NCBI RefSeq assembly: GCF_022759505.1
Contig: NZ_CP094289.1
Coordinates: 620,001 to 684,000, forward strand
Length of the DNA stretch: 64,000 bases
Origin: Georgenia sp. TF02-10
Lineage (GTDB): Bacteria > Actinomycetota > Actinomycetes > Actinomycetales > Actinomycetaceae
Direction: 5' to 3'
Every line of letters starts with the position of its first letter. Positions within the stretch are counted from its first letter, which is position 1. Below the pieces are notes generated by a model. It worked only from the letters and a program-made list of their open reading frames with translations. It was not told the origin of the DNA and did no database searches. Below are positions 16,929-25,624 of this stretch, in pieces. The translations under genes were made by a program, and so were the position numbers.

Positions 16929-17252
16929 CTACAGCAGGGCCAGCAGCAGCATGTACGTGCCGGTGCCCGCGACGATGCTGAGCAGGGCGTTGCGCCGCCA
17001 CAGGTGCACCGCCGCGGTGACGACGACGGCGAGGAGCTCGGGCAGCCCGTGCGGGGCGACGGTGACGTCCACCGTCGCGAGGGTGTAGACCACCAGGATC
17101 GCCATGACCCCCAGCGGCATGGTCCGGCCGAGATAACGGACCAGCCGGGACTCCCCGGTGCGGCGCAGGAGCAGGAACGGCGCCAGGCGCAGCGCGTAGG
17201 TCACCGCGAAGATGACCAGAAGGGTGAGCAGGACGTCGCCGGGGCTAACCAC
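16929..17252 (-). CDS. azlD: AzlD-type branched-chain amino acid exporter subunit
   Basis: 107 aa from GTG 17252. It has three to four hydrophobic helices and the family pattern AVTYALRLAPFLLL, then RYLGRTMPLGVMAILVVYTL. AzlD is the small partner of AzlC in LIV-E exporters (BrnE in Corynebacterium). It overlaps azlC by 8 nt (GTGGTTAG), so it is translated from the same message. Confidence 0.9.
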   Translation of the reverse strand: MVSPGDVLLTLLVIFAVTYALRLAPFLLLRRTGESRLVRYLGRTMPLGVMAILVVYTLATVDVTVAPHGLPELLAVVVTAAVHLWRRNALLSIVAGTGTYMLLLALL

Positions 17253-18096
17253 CGCGGCCCTCCGGTTGGTCGCCGTGCTGATCGGGCCCGGCGTCCTGCT
17301 CCGGGCCGGCGCCGTCGTGACCCGGTCCGCCAGCGTGACCCGGCCGGCCGCCGTCGTGCCGGGACGCCAGGGCGAACCGGACCATGAGCACCACCACGAA
17401 GGCTCCGAGCGCCAGGACGAGCATGCTCCCCGGGGCGACGGCCAGGGCGAGGCCGGCGCAGGCGAGCGCAACCACCAGCGTGACCGGGTCGGGGCTGGCG
17501 CGGAAGGCGTCGATGGTGAGCACCACGAACAGGGCGGTCAGCGCGAAGCCCAGGCCGGCCGGGTCCCAGTCCAGCCGGGCGCCCAGCAGCGCCCCGGCGG
17601 TGGACCCGGTGAGCCAGTACAGGTGGCACAGGACCTCGGTGGCCAGCACCCGCCGGCCGGTCAGCTCCTGCCGCGGCCGGGTGGCCAGCAGGGCGTAGGC
17701 CTCGTCGGTCAGGGCGTGCACGCCGTACGCCCGGCCCAGGCCCGAGCGGATCTTCAGCAGCGGGAAGCTCAGCCCGTAGAAGATGTGCCGGAAGTTGACG
17801 AAGAAGGTGGTCACCGCGACCTGGGCGAGGCCGACCCCGCCGGTGACCAGCCCGATGGCGAGGAACTCCATCGACCCGGCGTAGATGAGGACGGAGAACA
17901 CCGGCGCCCACCACCACGCCAGGCCGCTGGTGACCAGCAGCATCCCGAACGCGGCCCCGAGCGGCAGGTACCCCATGCCGACGCCGGCCGTGTCGCGGGT
18001 GGCGACGGCGACGTCGTGCCGCCAGCCGGCCGGTCCGCCGGCGCCGCCGAGCGGCCCGCGCCCACCCGTCGAGGGGTCGGGGAGGGGCGCGGGCAC
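17245..18096 (-). CDS. azlC: AzlC-type branched-chain amino acid permease
   Basis: 283 aa from GTG 18096, with TACAGT 6 nt upstream (leaderless). Core features are GMGYLPLGAAFGMLLV, YAGSMEFLAIGLV and FYGLSFPLLK. It is an inner-membrane exporter of branched-chain amino acids or methionine, working with AzlD. The C-terminus has a hydrophilic G/H/D-rich tail of about 45 aa that is longer than usual. First gene of the azlCD operon. Confidence 0.93.
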   Translation of the reverse strand: MPAPLPDPSTGGRGPLGGAGGPAGWRHDVAVATRDTAGVGMGYLPLGAAFGMLLVTSGLAWWWAPVFSVLIYAGSMEFLAIGLVTGGVGLAQVAVTTFFVNFRHIFYGLSFPLLKIRSGLGRAYGVHALTDEAYALLATRPRQELTGRRVLATEVLCHLYWLTGSTAGALLGARLDWDPAGLGFALTALFVVLTIDAFRASPDPVTLVVALACAGLALAVAPGSMLVLALGAFVVVLMVRFALASRHDGGRPGHAGGPGHDGAGPEQDAGPDQHGDQPEGRGG

Positions 18097-18131
18097 GCTC
18101 CGACTGTAGGACGCCCGCCGGGGTGGGGTGG

Positions 18132-20117
18132 CTACCGGTGCATGCCCCGGCTGATCTGCTCCATCACCGAGGAGTCGGCAAGGGTGGTGACGTCCCCGGC
18201 CGGCCGGCCCTCGGCGATGTCCCGCAGCAGCCGGCGCATGATCTTCCCCGACCGGGTCTTCGGCAGCTCGGCCACCACCAGGATCGAGCGCGGCTTGGCG
18301 ATCGGCCCGATCTCCCGGGCCACGTGCGCCCGGAGCTCGGCCACGATGTCGGCGCCCTCGCCCTGCTGCTCGGCCCGCTCGAGGTACTCGGCACGCAGGA
18401 TGACGAAGGCGACCACCGCTTGCCCGGTGGTGTCGTCAGTGGCGCCGACGACGGCGGCCTCGGCGACGGCGTCGTGGGAGACCAGCGCGGACTCGATCTC
18501 TGTGGTGGAGAGCCGGTGCCCGGAGACGTTCATGACGTCGTCGACCCGCCCGAGGAGCCAGATGTCGCCGTCGTCGTCCTTCTTGGCGCCGTCGCCGGCG
18601 AAGTACATCCCCTCGAACCGGGACCAGTAGGTGTCGTAGAACCGCTGCGGGTCCCCCCAGATGCCGCGGAGCATCGCCGGCCACGGCTCGGTCAGGACCA
18701 GGTACCCGCCGCCGCCGTTGGGCACCGGCTGCCCGGCCTCGTCCAGGACCTCGGCGCTGATCCCGGGCAGCGGGCGCATGGCCGAGCCCGGCTTGGCCGC
18801 GGTCACCCCGGGCAGCGGGGAGATCATGATCGCGCCGGTCTCGGTCTGCCACCAGGTGTCCACCACCGGGGTGCGGTCCCCGCCGACGACCCGCCGGTAC
18901 CACATCCACGCCTCGGGGTTGATCGGCTCGCCCACGCTGCCGAGCACCCGGAGGGAGGACAGGTCGTGCCGGCCGGGGAACTCCTCGCCCCACTTCATGC
19001 AGGTGCGGATGGCGGTGGGCGCGGTGTAGAGGATGGAGACCTTGTACTTCTCCACGATCTGCCACCAGCGGTCCTTGTCCGGGGTGTCCGGGGTGCCCTC
19101 GTAGATGACCTGGGTGGCGCCGTTGAGCAGCGGGCCGTAGGTGATGTAGCTGTGCCCGGTCACCCAGCCGATGTCCGCGGTGCACCAGTACACGTCCGTC
19201 TCGGGCTTGAGGTCGAAGACGTACCTGTGGGTGAAGGCGCACTGGGTGAGGTACCCGCCGGTGGTGTGCATGATGCCCTTGGGCTTGCCGGTGGTGCCGG
19301 AGGTGTACAGCACGTACAGCGGGTGCTCGGCCTCCACCGGGACGGGGGTGTGCTCGGGGGAGGCGGCGGCCAGCGCCTCCTCCCAGGACACGTCGCGGCC
19401 CTCGGTCCAGGCCACCTCCTGGCCGGTGCGGTGCACGACCAGGACCCGCTCGACCGGGGTGCCCTTGGCCAGCGCCTCGTCGACGGCGGGCTTGAGCGCC
19501 ATCGGCTTGCCGCGGCGGTACCCGCCGTCGGCGGTGATGACGACGCGGGCCTCGGCGTCGTTGATGCGGCTGTGCAGGGCCTCGGCGGAGAACCCGCCGA
19601 AGACCACCGAGTGCGGGGCGCCGATCCGGGCGCAGGCGAGCATGGCGATGACCGCCTCGGGGATCATCGGCAGGTAGATCGCCACCCGGTCCCCGGTCCG
19701 CACGCCCAGCTCGGTCAGGGCGTTGGCGGCCCGGGATACCTCGTCCTTCAGGTCGGCGTAGGTCAGCGTGCGGGTGTCGCCCGGCTCGCCCTCGAAGTGG
19801 ATGGCCACCCGCTCCCCCCGGCCGGCGGCGACGTGCCGGTCGACGGCGTTGTAGGCGGCGTTGAGGGTGCCGTCGGCGAACCAGCGGGCCACCGGGGCGG
19901 CGGAGAAGTCCAGCACCTGGGTGAAGTCCTTCGACCAGGTCAGCAGTTCGCGGGCCTGCTCCGCCCAGAACGCCTCGCGGTCGGCGGCCCGCTCGTAGAG
20001 GTCGGGCTGGGCGTTCGCCTGGGCGGCGAACTCCGGGCTGGGCGGGAACGAGCGGTCCTCGTGCAGCAGGTTCGCCAGGCCGCCCTCGGCGGTGGCGGTG
20101 ACGTCGGGCTGGGACAT
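18132..20117 (-). CDS. acs: Acetyl-CoA synthetase
   Basis: 661 aa from ATG 20117, with AGGAGG 7 nt upstream. AMP-forming motifs are complete: [30 protein letters not shown], the hinge region near [18 protein letters not shown], and the C-terminal [13 protein letters not shown], whose lysine is the known acetylation switch. It converts acetate, ATP and CoA to acetyl-CoA. It corresponds to Rv3667 in the mycobacterial locus. A striking palindrome with LacI-type cores lies about 135 bp upstream and could control it. Confidence 0.97.
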   Translation of the reverse strand: MSQPDVTATAEGGLANLLHEDRSFPPSPEFAAQANAQPDLYERAADREAFWAEQARELLTWSKDFTQVLDFSAAPVARWFADGTLNAAYNAVDRHVAAGRGERVAIHFEGEPGDTRTLTYADLKDEVSRAANALTELGVRTGDRVAIYLPMIPEAVIAMLACARIGAPHSVVFGGFSAEALHSRINDAEARVVITADGGYRRGKPMALKPAVDEALAKGTPVERVLVVHRTGQEVAWTEGRDVSWEEALAAASPEHTPVPVEAEHPLYVLYTSGTTGKPKGIMHTTGGYLTQCAFTHRYVFDLKPETDVYWCTADIGWVTGHSYITYGPLLNGATQVIYEGTPDTPDKDRWWQIVEKYKVSILYTAPTAIRTCMKWGEEFPGRHDLSSLRVLGSVGEPINPEAWMWYRRVVGGDRTPVVDTWWQTETGAIMISPLPGVTAAKPGSAMRPLPGISAEVLDEAGQPVPNGGGGYLVLTEPWPAMLRGIWGDPQRFYDTYWSRFEGMYFAGDGAKKDDDGDIWLLGRVDDVMNVSGHRLSTTEIESALVSHDAVAEAAVVGATDDTTGQAVVAFVILRAEYLERAEQQGEGADIVAELRAHVAREIGPIAKPRSILVVAELPKTRSGKIMRRLLRDIAEGRPAGDVTTLADSSVMEQISRGMHR

Positions 20118-20252
20118 CGATGTCCTCCTGGTCTCGTGCGGTCCGGGGAGGGGCGGTCGCTGTGCTTCCGCTCACAGTCTGTCGACGTCAAGATATCCGA
20201 GCTGGGGGCCGGGGTACACCCGGGTGCCGCCACGGCGTCAACGAGGGGCGCG

Positions 20253-20318
20253 CATCCTGTGTAGTCGTTGAAGCGCTTTCCCGTCGACGGGAAAGCGCTT
20301 CAACGACTACACAGGATG
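20253..20318. repeat. Perfect 66-bp palindrome with two LacI-type operator cores
   Basis: The left arm (20253-20285, beginning CATCCTGTGTAGTCGTTG) is exactly mirrored by the right arm (20286-20318), with no loop. AAGCGCTT occurs at 20271-20278 and 20293-20300, 22 bp apart centre to centre, about two helical turns. AAGCGCTT is the typical core of LacI-family operators. The element lies in the gap between the membrane protein gene (stop 20381) and acs (start 20117), both on the minus strand, so it could be an acs operator, a terminator, or a fold-back artefact. Confidence 0.85.
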
Positions 20319-20380
20319 ATCGGCTCCCCCTCCGAGGCTTGAGCACAGGCTCATCCGGCTGGGCGCAATGCGGGGACGGG

Positions 20381-21451
20381 TCAGGGCGCGTCGGGGCCGG
20401 TGGCCCGGCGGCTGCGCTCGTAGGCGCTGCGCCGACGTTCCTCGGTGCGTCCCTGGCGGCGGGCGCCGTGGGAGACGATGCCGGTGCACAGCAGCGCGAG
20501 GCCGTACAGCGCCAGCCGGGCCGAGCCGGCGTCGGCCAGCAGGTGCTGGGCGGCGTTCGTGCCGAGCTGGCCGAGGCCGCGCAGCCGGTCCGCGACCTGC
20601 TCGAGCACCTCGCGCGCCTCGGCCGGGAAGGCCACCACGGCGATGCCGGCGAGCAGGACGAGGGCGCCGACGACCAGCGCGCCGACCGAGGACCACCGGG
20701 CCGCCAGCAGCACCACGGCGGTGAGCACGAGGCCGCAGGCGAGCTCGGCGATGGCGGCCAGGTTCCGGGTGCCGGTGTCCCACGGGGCGCCGTCGGCGAG
20801 GAACAGCCGGGCGCCGCCGTCGGCCACGAGGTACCACGCGATGGGGGCCAGCACGAGGGTGACGACGGCGGCCCAGAGGTGGGCGGCGGCGCGGGAGCGG
20901 GGCCGGGCCTGGGTCGCGCCGGCCAGCGCGACGTCGGCCGCCGGGCCGGGGGCGTCCCGGCGGGCTTCCGGGCCGGGGGCGTCCCGGCGGGCTTCCGGGC
21001 CGGGTGCGTCGCGCCGGGGTGCCGGGTCCGGTGCCTCCCGCCGGGCGGCCGGGCCGGGTGCGTCCCGCCAGCCCGACGTGGTCCCTGCTGCCGCCCCCGC
21101 CGCCGGGGTGCGGTCGCCCACCGGGAGGTGCTCCGTCGGACGGTCATAGCCGGCCGCGCCGGCCGGGCCGTGCGGCGGCTGGCCGGCGGCACTGGCCCCG
21201 GACGGGCGGACGGGGGCGTCCCTGCCGGTTGCCTGCTCCTCGTCGGGCGTGCGCGGGTCGTGCACGCCGAGGAAGCCGCGCCGGCGCTCGGCCGTCGTCA
21301 GCTGCTCCGGCTCGCTGGTCGGGCCGCGGTCTCCTGCCGGGCGCGGCACCGCCGTCGCCCCGCCGGTCTGCGGCGGGCCGGCCTGGGTCGGCCCGCCCAC
21401 GGGTCCGTCGCCGGCGGTGGGGCGGCGATCGTCCTGCGGCTGCTGCGTCAC
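20381..21451 (-). CDS. Hypothetical membrane protein with Pro/Asp/Arg repeat region
   Basis: 356 aa from GTG 21451, preceded by GAGGAGG 5 nt away. The first half is low-complexity and hydrophilic, including a basic tandem RRDAPGPEA-type repeat (five 9-aa units). The second half has about four helices (LWAAVVTLVLAPIAWYLV, AELACGLVLTAVVLLAA, ALVVGALVLLAGIAVVAF, ARLALYGLALLCTGIV). No function is recognised; disordered N-tail plus compact membrane domain is common in actinobacterial envelope proteins. It is divergent to the Fic-like gene. Confidence 0.8.
   Translation of the reverse strand: MTQQPQDDRRPTAGDGPVGGPTQAGPPQTGGATAVPRPAGDRGPTSEPEQLTTAERRRGFLGVHDPRTPDEEQATGRDAPVRPSGASAAGQPPHGPAGAAGYDRPTEHLPVGDRTPAAGAAAGTTSGWRDAPGPAARREAPDPAPRRDAPGPEARRDAPGPEARRDAPGPAADVALAGATQARPRSRAAAHLWAAVVTLVLAPIAWYLVADGGARLFLADGAPWDTGTRNLAAIAELACGLVLTAVVLLAARWSSVGALVVGALVLLAGIAVVAFPAEAREVLEQVADRLRGLGQLGTNAAQHLLADAGSARLALYGLALLCTGIVSHGARRQGRTEERRRSAYERSRRATGPDAP
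20937..21071 (-). repeat. In-frame 27-bp coding repeats
   Basis: Five tandem 27-bp units encode RRDAPGPEA and variants (WRDAPGPAA, RREAPDPAP). Two central units are identical at DNA level, indicating recent slippage or duplication. Confidence 0.8.
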
Positions 21452-21540
21452 GTTGGCCTCCTCGGGTCGCCTCACGGTATGGCAGCGGCCGGCCGGGGCG
21501 GGGGAGCCGCGCCGGGGGATCCGGCGCCTACGGTGAGGGG

Positions 21541-22464
21541 ATGGCCGCCGACGTCTCCGCCGCGCTCGCCCGGCTCGCCGCCCTGGACGGGGTCCCCGCG
21601 GCGGCCGCGGAGGCCGCCGCGGCGGCGGCCGCGGTGCGCTGGCACCCCGGCCTGCGGCGCCGGTGGCGGGAGGCGCGGGCGGAGACCGCGGTGCGGTCCG
21701 CCGTCGCGAGCGGCGCCGTCGAGGGGGCGCACGTGCCGGTGGACTGGCTGCGGGCGGTGGTCGCGGCCGGCCCGCCCGCCGGGTCCGGCGACCGGCCGGG
21801 CGAGGCGGGAGATGACGGGCCGCGCGGGGCGGGGGAGGGGCCGGCAGGGGACGGTGACGGGCCCGCCGAGGCCACGGTCCGGGCCGCCTGGCGGGCGCAG
21901 GTCCACGTCGGGGACCTCCTCGGCGACCTCGGCGCCCCCGGTCCCGCCCCGGTCGCTCCTGCCGCGCAGGTGCTCGCCGGGCTGCACCGCGACCTCACCG
22001 CCCACCTGGTCCCCGGCCACCTGTCCGCCGCGGTGGTGGGCCGCCCCCGTCCGGACGCCGTCGACCGGCTGGGGACGGTCCTCGAGGCGATGGACGCGAC
22101 GGCGGCCCCGGCGCTCGTCCGGGTGGGCGTGGTGCACGCCGAGATCGTCACCGCGGCGCCGTTCGGCGTGGCCGACGGGCTGCTGGCCCGCGCCGTCGCC
22201 CGGCTGCTCGCGGTGCGCAGCGGCCTGGAGCCGACCGGCGTCGCCGTGCTGGACGCTCACCCCGCGGCCGACCCGGCCGGGTACCGCCGCGCCCTGGCCG
22301 GTTACGCCAGCGGCACGCCGGCGGGGGTGGCGTCCTGGCTGACCTACCAGGCTCAGGCGGTGGTCGTGGGTGCCGCCGCCGGGGCGGCGGTGGCCGACGC
22401 CGTGCTGGCCGGCCGCCTGGGCGCCGGTGACGAGGCCGCGGCGCCGCGCGAACCCGCGGGGTGA
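21541..22464 (+). CDS. Fic-like protein with degenerate active-site motif
   Basis: 307 aa from ATG 21541, with TACGGT 6 nt upstream (leaderless). The layout matches actinobacterial Fic-like proteins: an N-terminal helical part with VRSAVASGAVEGA, and a C-terminal HAEIVTAAPFGVADGLLARA where true Fic enzymes have HxFx(D/E)GNGRxxR. Only the first His and the DG-LLAR skeleton remain, so AMP transfer is doubtful. It could be a pseudo-enzyme. It is very Ala-rich, with a Gly/Asp/Pro-rich insert near residues 80-110. Confidence 0.6.
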   Translation: MAADVSAALARLAALDGVPAAAAEAAAAAAAVRWHPGLRRRWREARAETAVRSAVASGAVEGAHVPVDWLRAVVAAGPPAGSGDRPGEAGDDGPRGAGEGPAGDGDGPAEATVRAAWRAQVHVGDLLGDLGAPGPAPVAPAAQVLAGLHRDLTAHLVPGHLSAAVVGRPRPDAVDRLGTVLEAMDATAAPALVRVGVVHAEIVTAAPFGVADGLLARAVARLLAVRSGLEPTGVAVLDAHPAADPAGYRRALAGYASGTPAGVASWLTYQAQAVVVGAAAGAAVADAVLAGRLGAGDEAAAPREPAG

Positions 22465-22572
22465 GCCGGCCCCGGCCGGCATTCGCCGGGCCAGCCGGAC
22501 CAAGCCGGTCCGAGCCGGACCAGCCGGGCCTGGCCGGGTCGGACCCGTCGGCGCTCCCAGCTGTGCGCCCGG

Positions 22573-23733
22573 TCAGAGCGTCCCGGTGAGCGCCTGCAGC
22601 CCTAGGCTGCTCAGGGCGACGGCGACCCAGAGGATCCCGCCGAGCGCCAGGGGCCGCCAGCCGGACCGGCGCAGCGCGTCGATGGGCGTGAGCATCCCGA
22701 TCGCCGTCATCGCCATCGTCGTCAGCAGGACCGTCAGCCACCTGATCGGTGCCTGCGCCCCGTCCGGCACCAGGCCCAGGCTGTTCACGGCCGCCGCGAG
22801 GAGGAAGAGGACGAGGAACGTCGGGACGAGCGTGCGCCACGGCAGGCGCCCCCGCCCGGTCGGCGGCCCCGTGGCGGTCCCCGCGGCTCCCGCCCCCGCG
22901 CCGGCCGGGCCGCCGGGCTGCCCACCGGCCTCGGCCGCGCCCGCCCGGGCCGCGCGGCTTGCCGCCAGGTGCGTCCGCACGGCCAGCCACACGGAGATCG
23001 GCACGATCAGGAGCGTCCGGGAGAGCTTGACGACGACGGCGTAGGAGGTGGCCGCCGCGCCGTAGACGGTCGCAGCCGCGACGACCGAGGAGGTGTCGTT
23101 GATCGCCGTCCCCGCCCACAGGCCGAAGGACTCCTGGCTCATGCCCAGCAGGTGACCGAGGAAGGGAAAGAGGACGGCGGCCAGGACGTTGAACACGAAG
23201 ATCGTCGTCACCGCGAGCGAGATCGCCGTGCCGCCCGCACCGGTGACCGCGCTCACCGTGGCAATCGCCGAGGCGCCGCAGATGCCGGTCCCCACCCCGA
23301 CGAGGGTGCGCGTCTCCTGGTCGACGCCGAGCCAGCGGCCGAGGAGCGCCGCGCCGGCGAGGGCCACCGCGATCGTGCCGACCATGACCGGCAACGAACC
23401 CACGCCGACCTCGAGCACCTCGCCCAGCGACAGCCCGAACCCGAGGAGGACGACGGCGGCCTGGAGCACCTTCTTGGACGTGAACGCCAGGCCCGGGCCC
23501 AGCGCGGACGTGCGCCGGCCGAGGACGCGGCCGAGGAGGAGACCGAGCAGGATCCCCACGACCGGCCCGCCCATGACGGGGACGAGCCCGCCGATGCCCA
23601 TCGCCACGAGCGCGACGACGGCGCACAGCCCCACGCCCGCCCAGAACCCCCCGCGCTCCACCAAACGGGCAGGGCGCTGCTCCTGCTGCGGGGCGGGCTC
23701 TGGCGTCGGGCGGGCGGCCGGGGGCTGGGTCAC
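22573..23733 (-). CDS. YeiH-family (UPF0324) putative sulfate exporter
   Basis: 386 aa from GTG 23733. It has about ten membrane segments and the family blocks SKKVLQAAVVLLGFGLSL, TGICGASAIATVSAV and LWAGTAINDTSSVVAAATVYG. A Gly/Ala/Pro-rich cytoplasmic insert of about 35 aa separates the last helices. The family is annotated as putative sulfate exporter; the transported species is not established. GATCCT sits 6 nt before the start, a weaker variant of the leaderless box seen elsewhere. Confidence 0.9.
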   Translation of the reverse strand: MTQPPAARPTPEPAPQQEQRPARLVERGGFWAGVGLCAVVALVAMGIGGLVPVMGGPVVGILLGLLLGRVLGRRTSALGPGLAFTSKKVLQAAVVLLGFGLSLGEVLEVGVGSLPVMVGTIAVALAGAALLGRWLGVDQETRTLVGVGTGICGASAIATVSAVTGAGGTAISLAVTTIFVFNVLAAVLFPFLGHLLGMSQESFGLWAGTAINDTSSVVAAATVYGAAATSYAVVVKLSRTLLIVPISVWLAVRTHLAASRAARAGAAEAGGQPGGPAGAGAGAAGTATGPPTGRGRLPWRTLVPTFLVLFLLAAAVNSLGLVPDGAQAPIRWLTVLLTTMAMTAIGMLTPIDALRRSGWRPLALGGILWVAVALSSLGLQALTGTL

Positions 23734-23797
23734 CCGGCCAGGATCGTCCAGCGCCGCGCCCGAACGCCAGGCTGCGGTCACCGCCTCCGGGCCGCGA

Positions 23798-24253
23798 CTA
23801 CCCCCTCGCAGCAGGGCGCGGCTCCCTCCTGTCGACGGCGGCCCGCTGCACCACCCACGCGTTTCCGACCTTCTGCCCCGCCAGGCTCCCGGTCTCCAGG
23901 CGCTGGAGCACCGCCTGGCGCGACGTGCCCAGCTGCTCGGCCGCCTGGGTGACCGACAACAGCTCCGGCACCGGCTCCAGCCCGGCACGCGCGTAGAAGT
24001 CGTCGGTGGTCATGGCCGCCACCGCGACGACGGTGCGTCCGGTGCTGCTCTCGGCCACGGCCACGGCGGTGCGGACGGCCTGGGTGAGGCTGGCGGCGTC
24101 GACGGACAGGATGATCGCGAGGTGCCCGGTCGGGGCGGTGGTGACCGCGGCGGCGTACTCAGCGAGGTCGTCGATGACGTGCTCGACGAGAGAGTCGGGG
24201 GCCTTCCTGCCGAGCATGTCGAGCTCGACGGTGGCGTTGTAGCTGGTGCTCAT
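23798..24253 (-). CDS. Small protein with C-terminal excisionase/MerR-type HTH
   Basis: 151 aa from ATG 24253, with a purine-rich AGAAGAGAAGAAG upstream. The C-terminal 45 residues (SVTQAAEQLGTSRQAVLQRL...GNAWVVQRAAVD) form an excisionase-like winged helix, while the N-terminal 100 residues resemble an Ala-rich alpha/beta domain (VELDMLGRKAPDSLVEHVID). This looks like an antitoxin-type or regulatory protein rather than a true excisionase, as no integrase is near. The frame is open upstream to 24385, so a longer form is possible. Partner unknown. Confidence 0.7.
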   Translation of the reverse strand: MSTSYNATVELDMLGRKAPDSLVEHVIDDLAEYAAAVTTAPTGHLAIILSVDAASLTQAVRTAVAVAESSTGRTVVAVAAMTTDDFYARAGLEPVPELLSVTQAAEQLGTSRQAVLQRLETGSLAGQKVGNAWVVQRAAVDRREPRPAARG

Positions 24254-24631
24254 GCTGGGGCTTCTTCTCTTCTGGTCGTGATAGGCAGCGGAAGGCACCT
24301 CCTTCGCGTCCCGCGCCACCCGGCCCCTTACCTCGGGGGCCAGTGAAACCCGCGCCGCCTGAGCGGTGCGAGCGAGCTGAGCCACGACCTCCGGTCGCTG
24401 GGTGTACCCGCGGACGTGGTCACGCGCTGGCCCTCTGCGTAGACGATCAGGTGCCCCTTGCTACTTGACGCGGGTGGTGTACCCAGCCCCAGAGCCGGCG
24501 AGTCCCGTCGTCCCGTCCCGCCGGCCCGGTCCCGTCCACACCCCGTCCGGACTGCTGCTGTCCACAGCCGGCCCCCGCGGACGCCGCGCCGAGGCGCAGC
24601 ATCGTGCTCGTCGACGTCGAAAGGACTGCCC
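24254..24631. other. Divergent intergenic region before the Tad cluster
   Basis: 378 bp between the HTH gene and ssd. It has a TTGACG at 24473 without a well-spaced -10, and a single DnaA-box-like CTGTCCACA near 24550. Nothing else is recognisable. It presumably holds the promoter of the ssd-tad operon. Confidence 0.5.
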
Positions 24632-25624
24632 ATGGCCCCCGCGGAGCACCCGCAGGTCCTCCTGCGCACCGACCAGCCGGACGTCCAGGCGCAGGTGCGC
24701 CGGCTCACCGACCTCGCCGGCCTGGACCTGATGGTGGTGGCCGCCGGCCGGGGCGGTCCGCCGGCCGCCGTCGTCCTGGACGACGACGGCACCGAGCTGC
24801 ACCTGCGGGTGGACCCGGACCGGACCACTCCGCTGCCCGGCACCGGCCCGGTGCCGGCGACCGTCCGCCTGCCCCGCGACGCCGGCGCGCTGCTGGACGT
24901 GCTCGTCGCCGCCGGCACCCCCTACCGGGCCCGCACCGTGGGGGTGCTCGGCGCGCACGGCGGCGCCGGGGCGTCGGTGCTCGCCGCCGGCCTGGCCCGC
25001 GCCGCGGTGGCCGCCGGGGCGGCGACGGCGCTGGTGGACCTCGACCCGGCCGGCGGCGGGCTGGACGTCCTGCTCGGCCTCGAGCACGACCCGGGCCAGC
25101 GGTGGGGGGACCTGCAGGCCGAGCGCGGCGCGCTGCTGCCCGAGCGGCTCGCCCTCGCCCTGCCCACCTGGCAGCTGGTCCGGGTGCTCTCCGGGGACCG
25201 GCGCGGCGGCGTCACCCCCACCGGGCTGGTGGTCCGCTCGGCGGTCCGGGCCCTGGGCCAGGGGCACGACGTCGTCGTGCTGGACCTGCCGCGCGAGCTC
25301 CTCGCCGGCGGGCCGGCGGCCGAGCTGTGGCTGCCGTGGTGCGAGCACCTGCTGCTGCTCACCACCGGCGGGGTCCGCGGGTGGGCGGCCGCGCACGCCG
25401 CCGCGCAGGCCCTGCCCGGGCAGGACCTGCGCCTGGTGGTCCGCGGCGCCGCCGACGCCGACGCCCTGGCCGCCGCCGTCGGGCTGCCGCTGGCCGCGCA
25501 CCTGCGGGAGGAGCGCAGCCTGCCCGGCGCCATCGAGCACGGCCTCACCCCCGGGGACCAGCGCCGCGGGCCGGTCCGGACCACCGCCCGGGCCCTGGTC
25601 GCCAGCCTGGGGCTGGTGCCGTGA
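24632..25624 (+). CDS. Ssd/CpaE-like septum-site-determining protein
   Basis: 330 aa from ATG 24632 with AAGGA upstream. An N-terminal receiver-like part is followed by a MinD/ParA-type domain: GVLGAHGGAGASVLAAGLA, then LVDLDPAGGGLDVLLG. The deviant Walker A lacks both lysines (GGAGAS), as in mycobacterial Ssd (Rv3660c), so ATP hydrolysis is not expected. In the Tad system CpaE-like proteins localise the pilus machine. It heads the operon and overlaps tadA by 4 nt (GTGA). Confidence 0.9.
   Translation: MAPAEHPQVLLRTDQPDVQAQVRRLTDLAGLDLMVVAAGRGGPPAAVVLDDDGTELHLRVDPDRTTPLPGTGPVPATVRLPRDAGALLDVLVAAGTPYRARTVGVLGAHGGAGASVLAAGLARAAVAAGAATALVDLDPAGGGLDVLLGLEHDPGQRWGDLQAERGALLPERLALALPTWQLVRVLSGDRRGGVTPTGLVVRSAVRALGQGHDVVVLDLPRELLAGGPAAELWLPWCEHLLLLTTGGVRGWAAAHAAAQALPGQDLRLVVRGAADADALAAAVGLPLAAHLREERSLPGAIEHGLTPGDQRRGPVRTTARALVASLGLVP

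Noticed and set aside
23798-24253. Excisionase marking an integrated element
   Set aside because: The HTH is excisionase-like, but no integrase, att repeats or phage genes occur nearby, and flanks are core genes.
24545-24560. DnaA box (CTGTCCACA)
   Set aside because: A single imperfect match with no cluster and no origin genes nearby.
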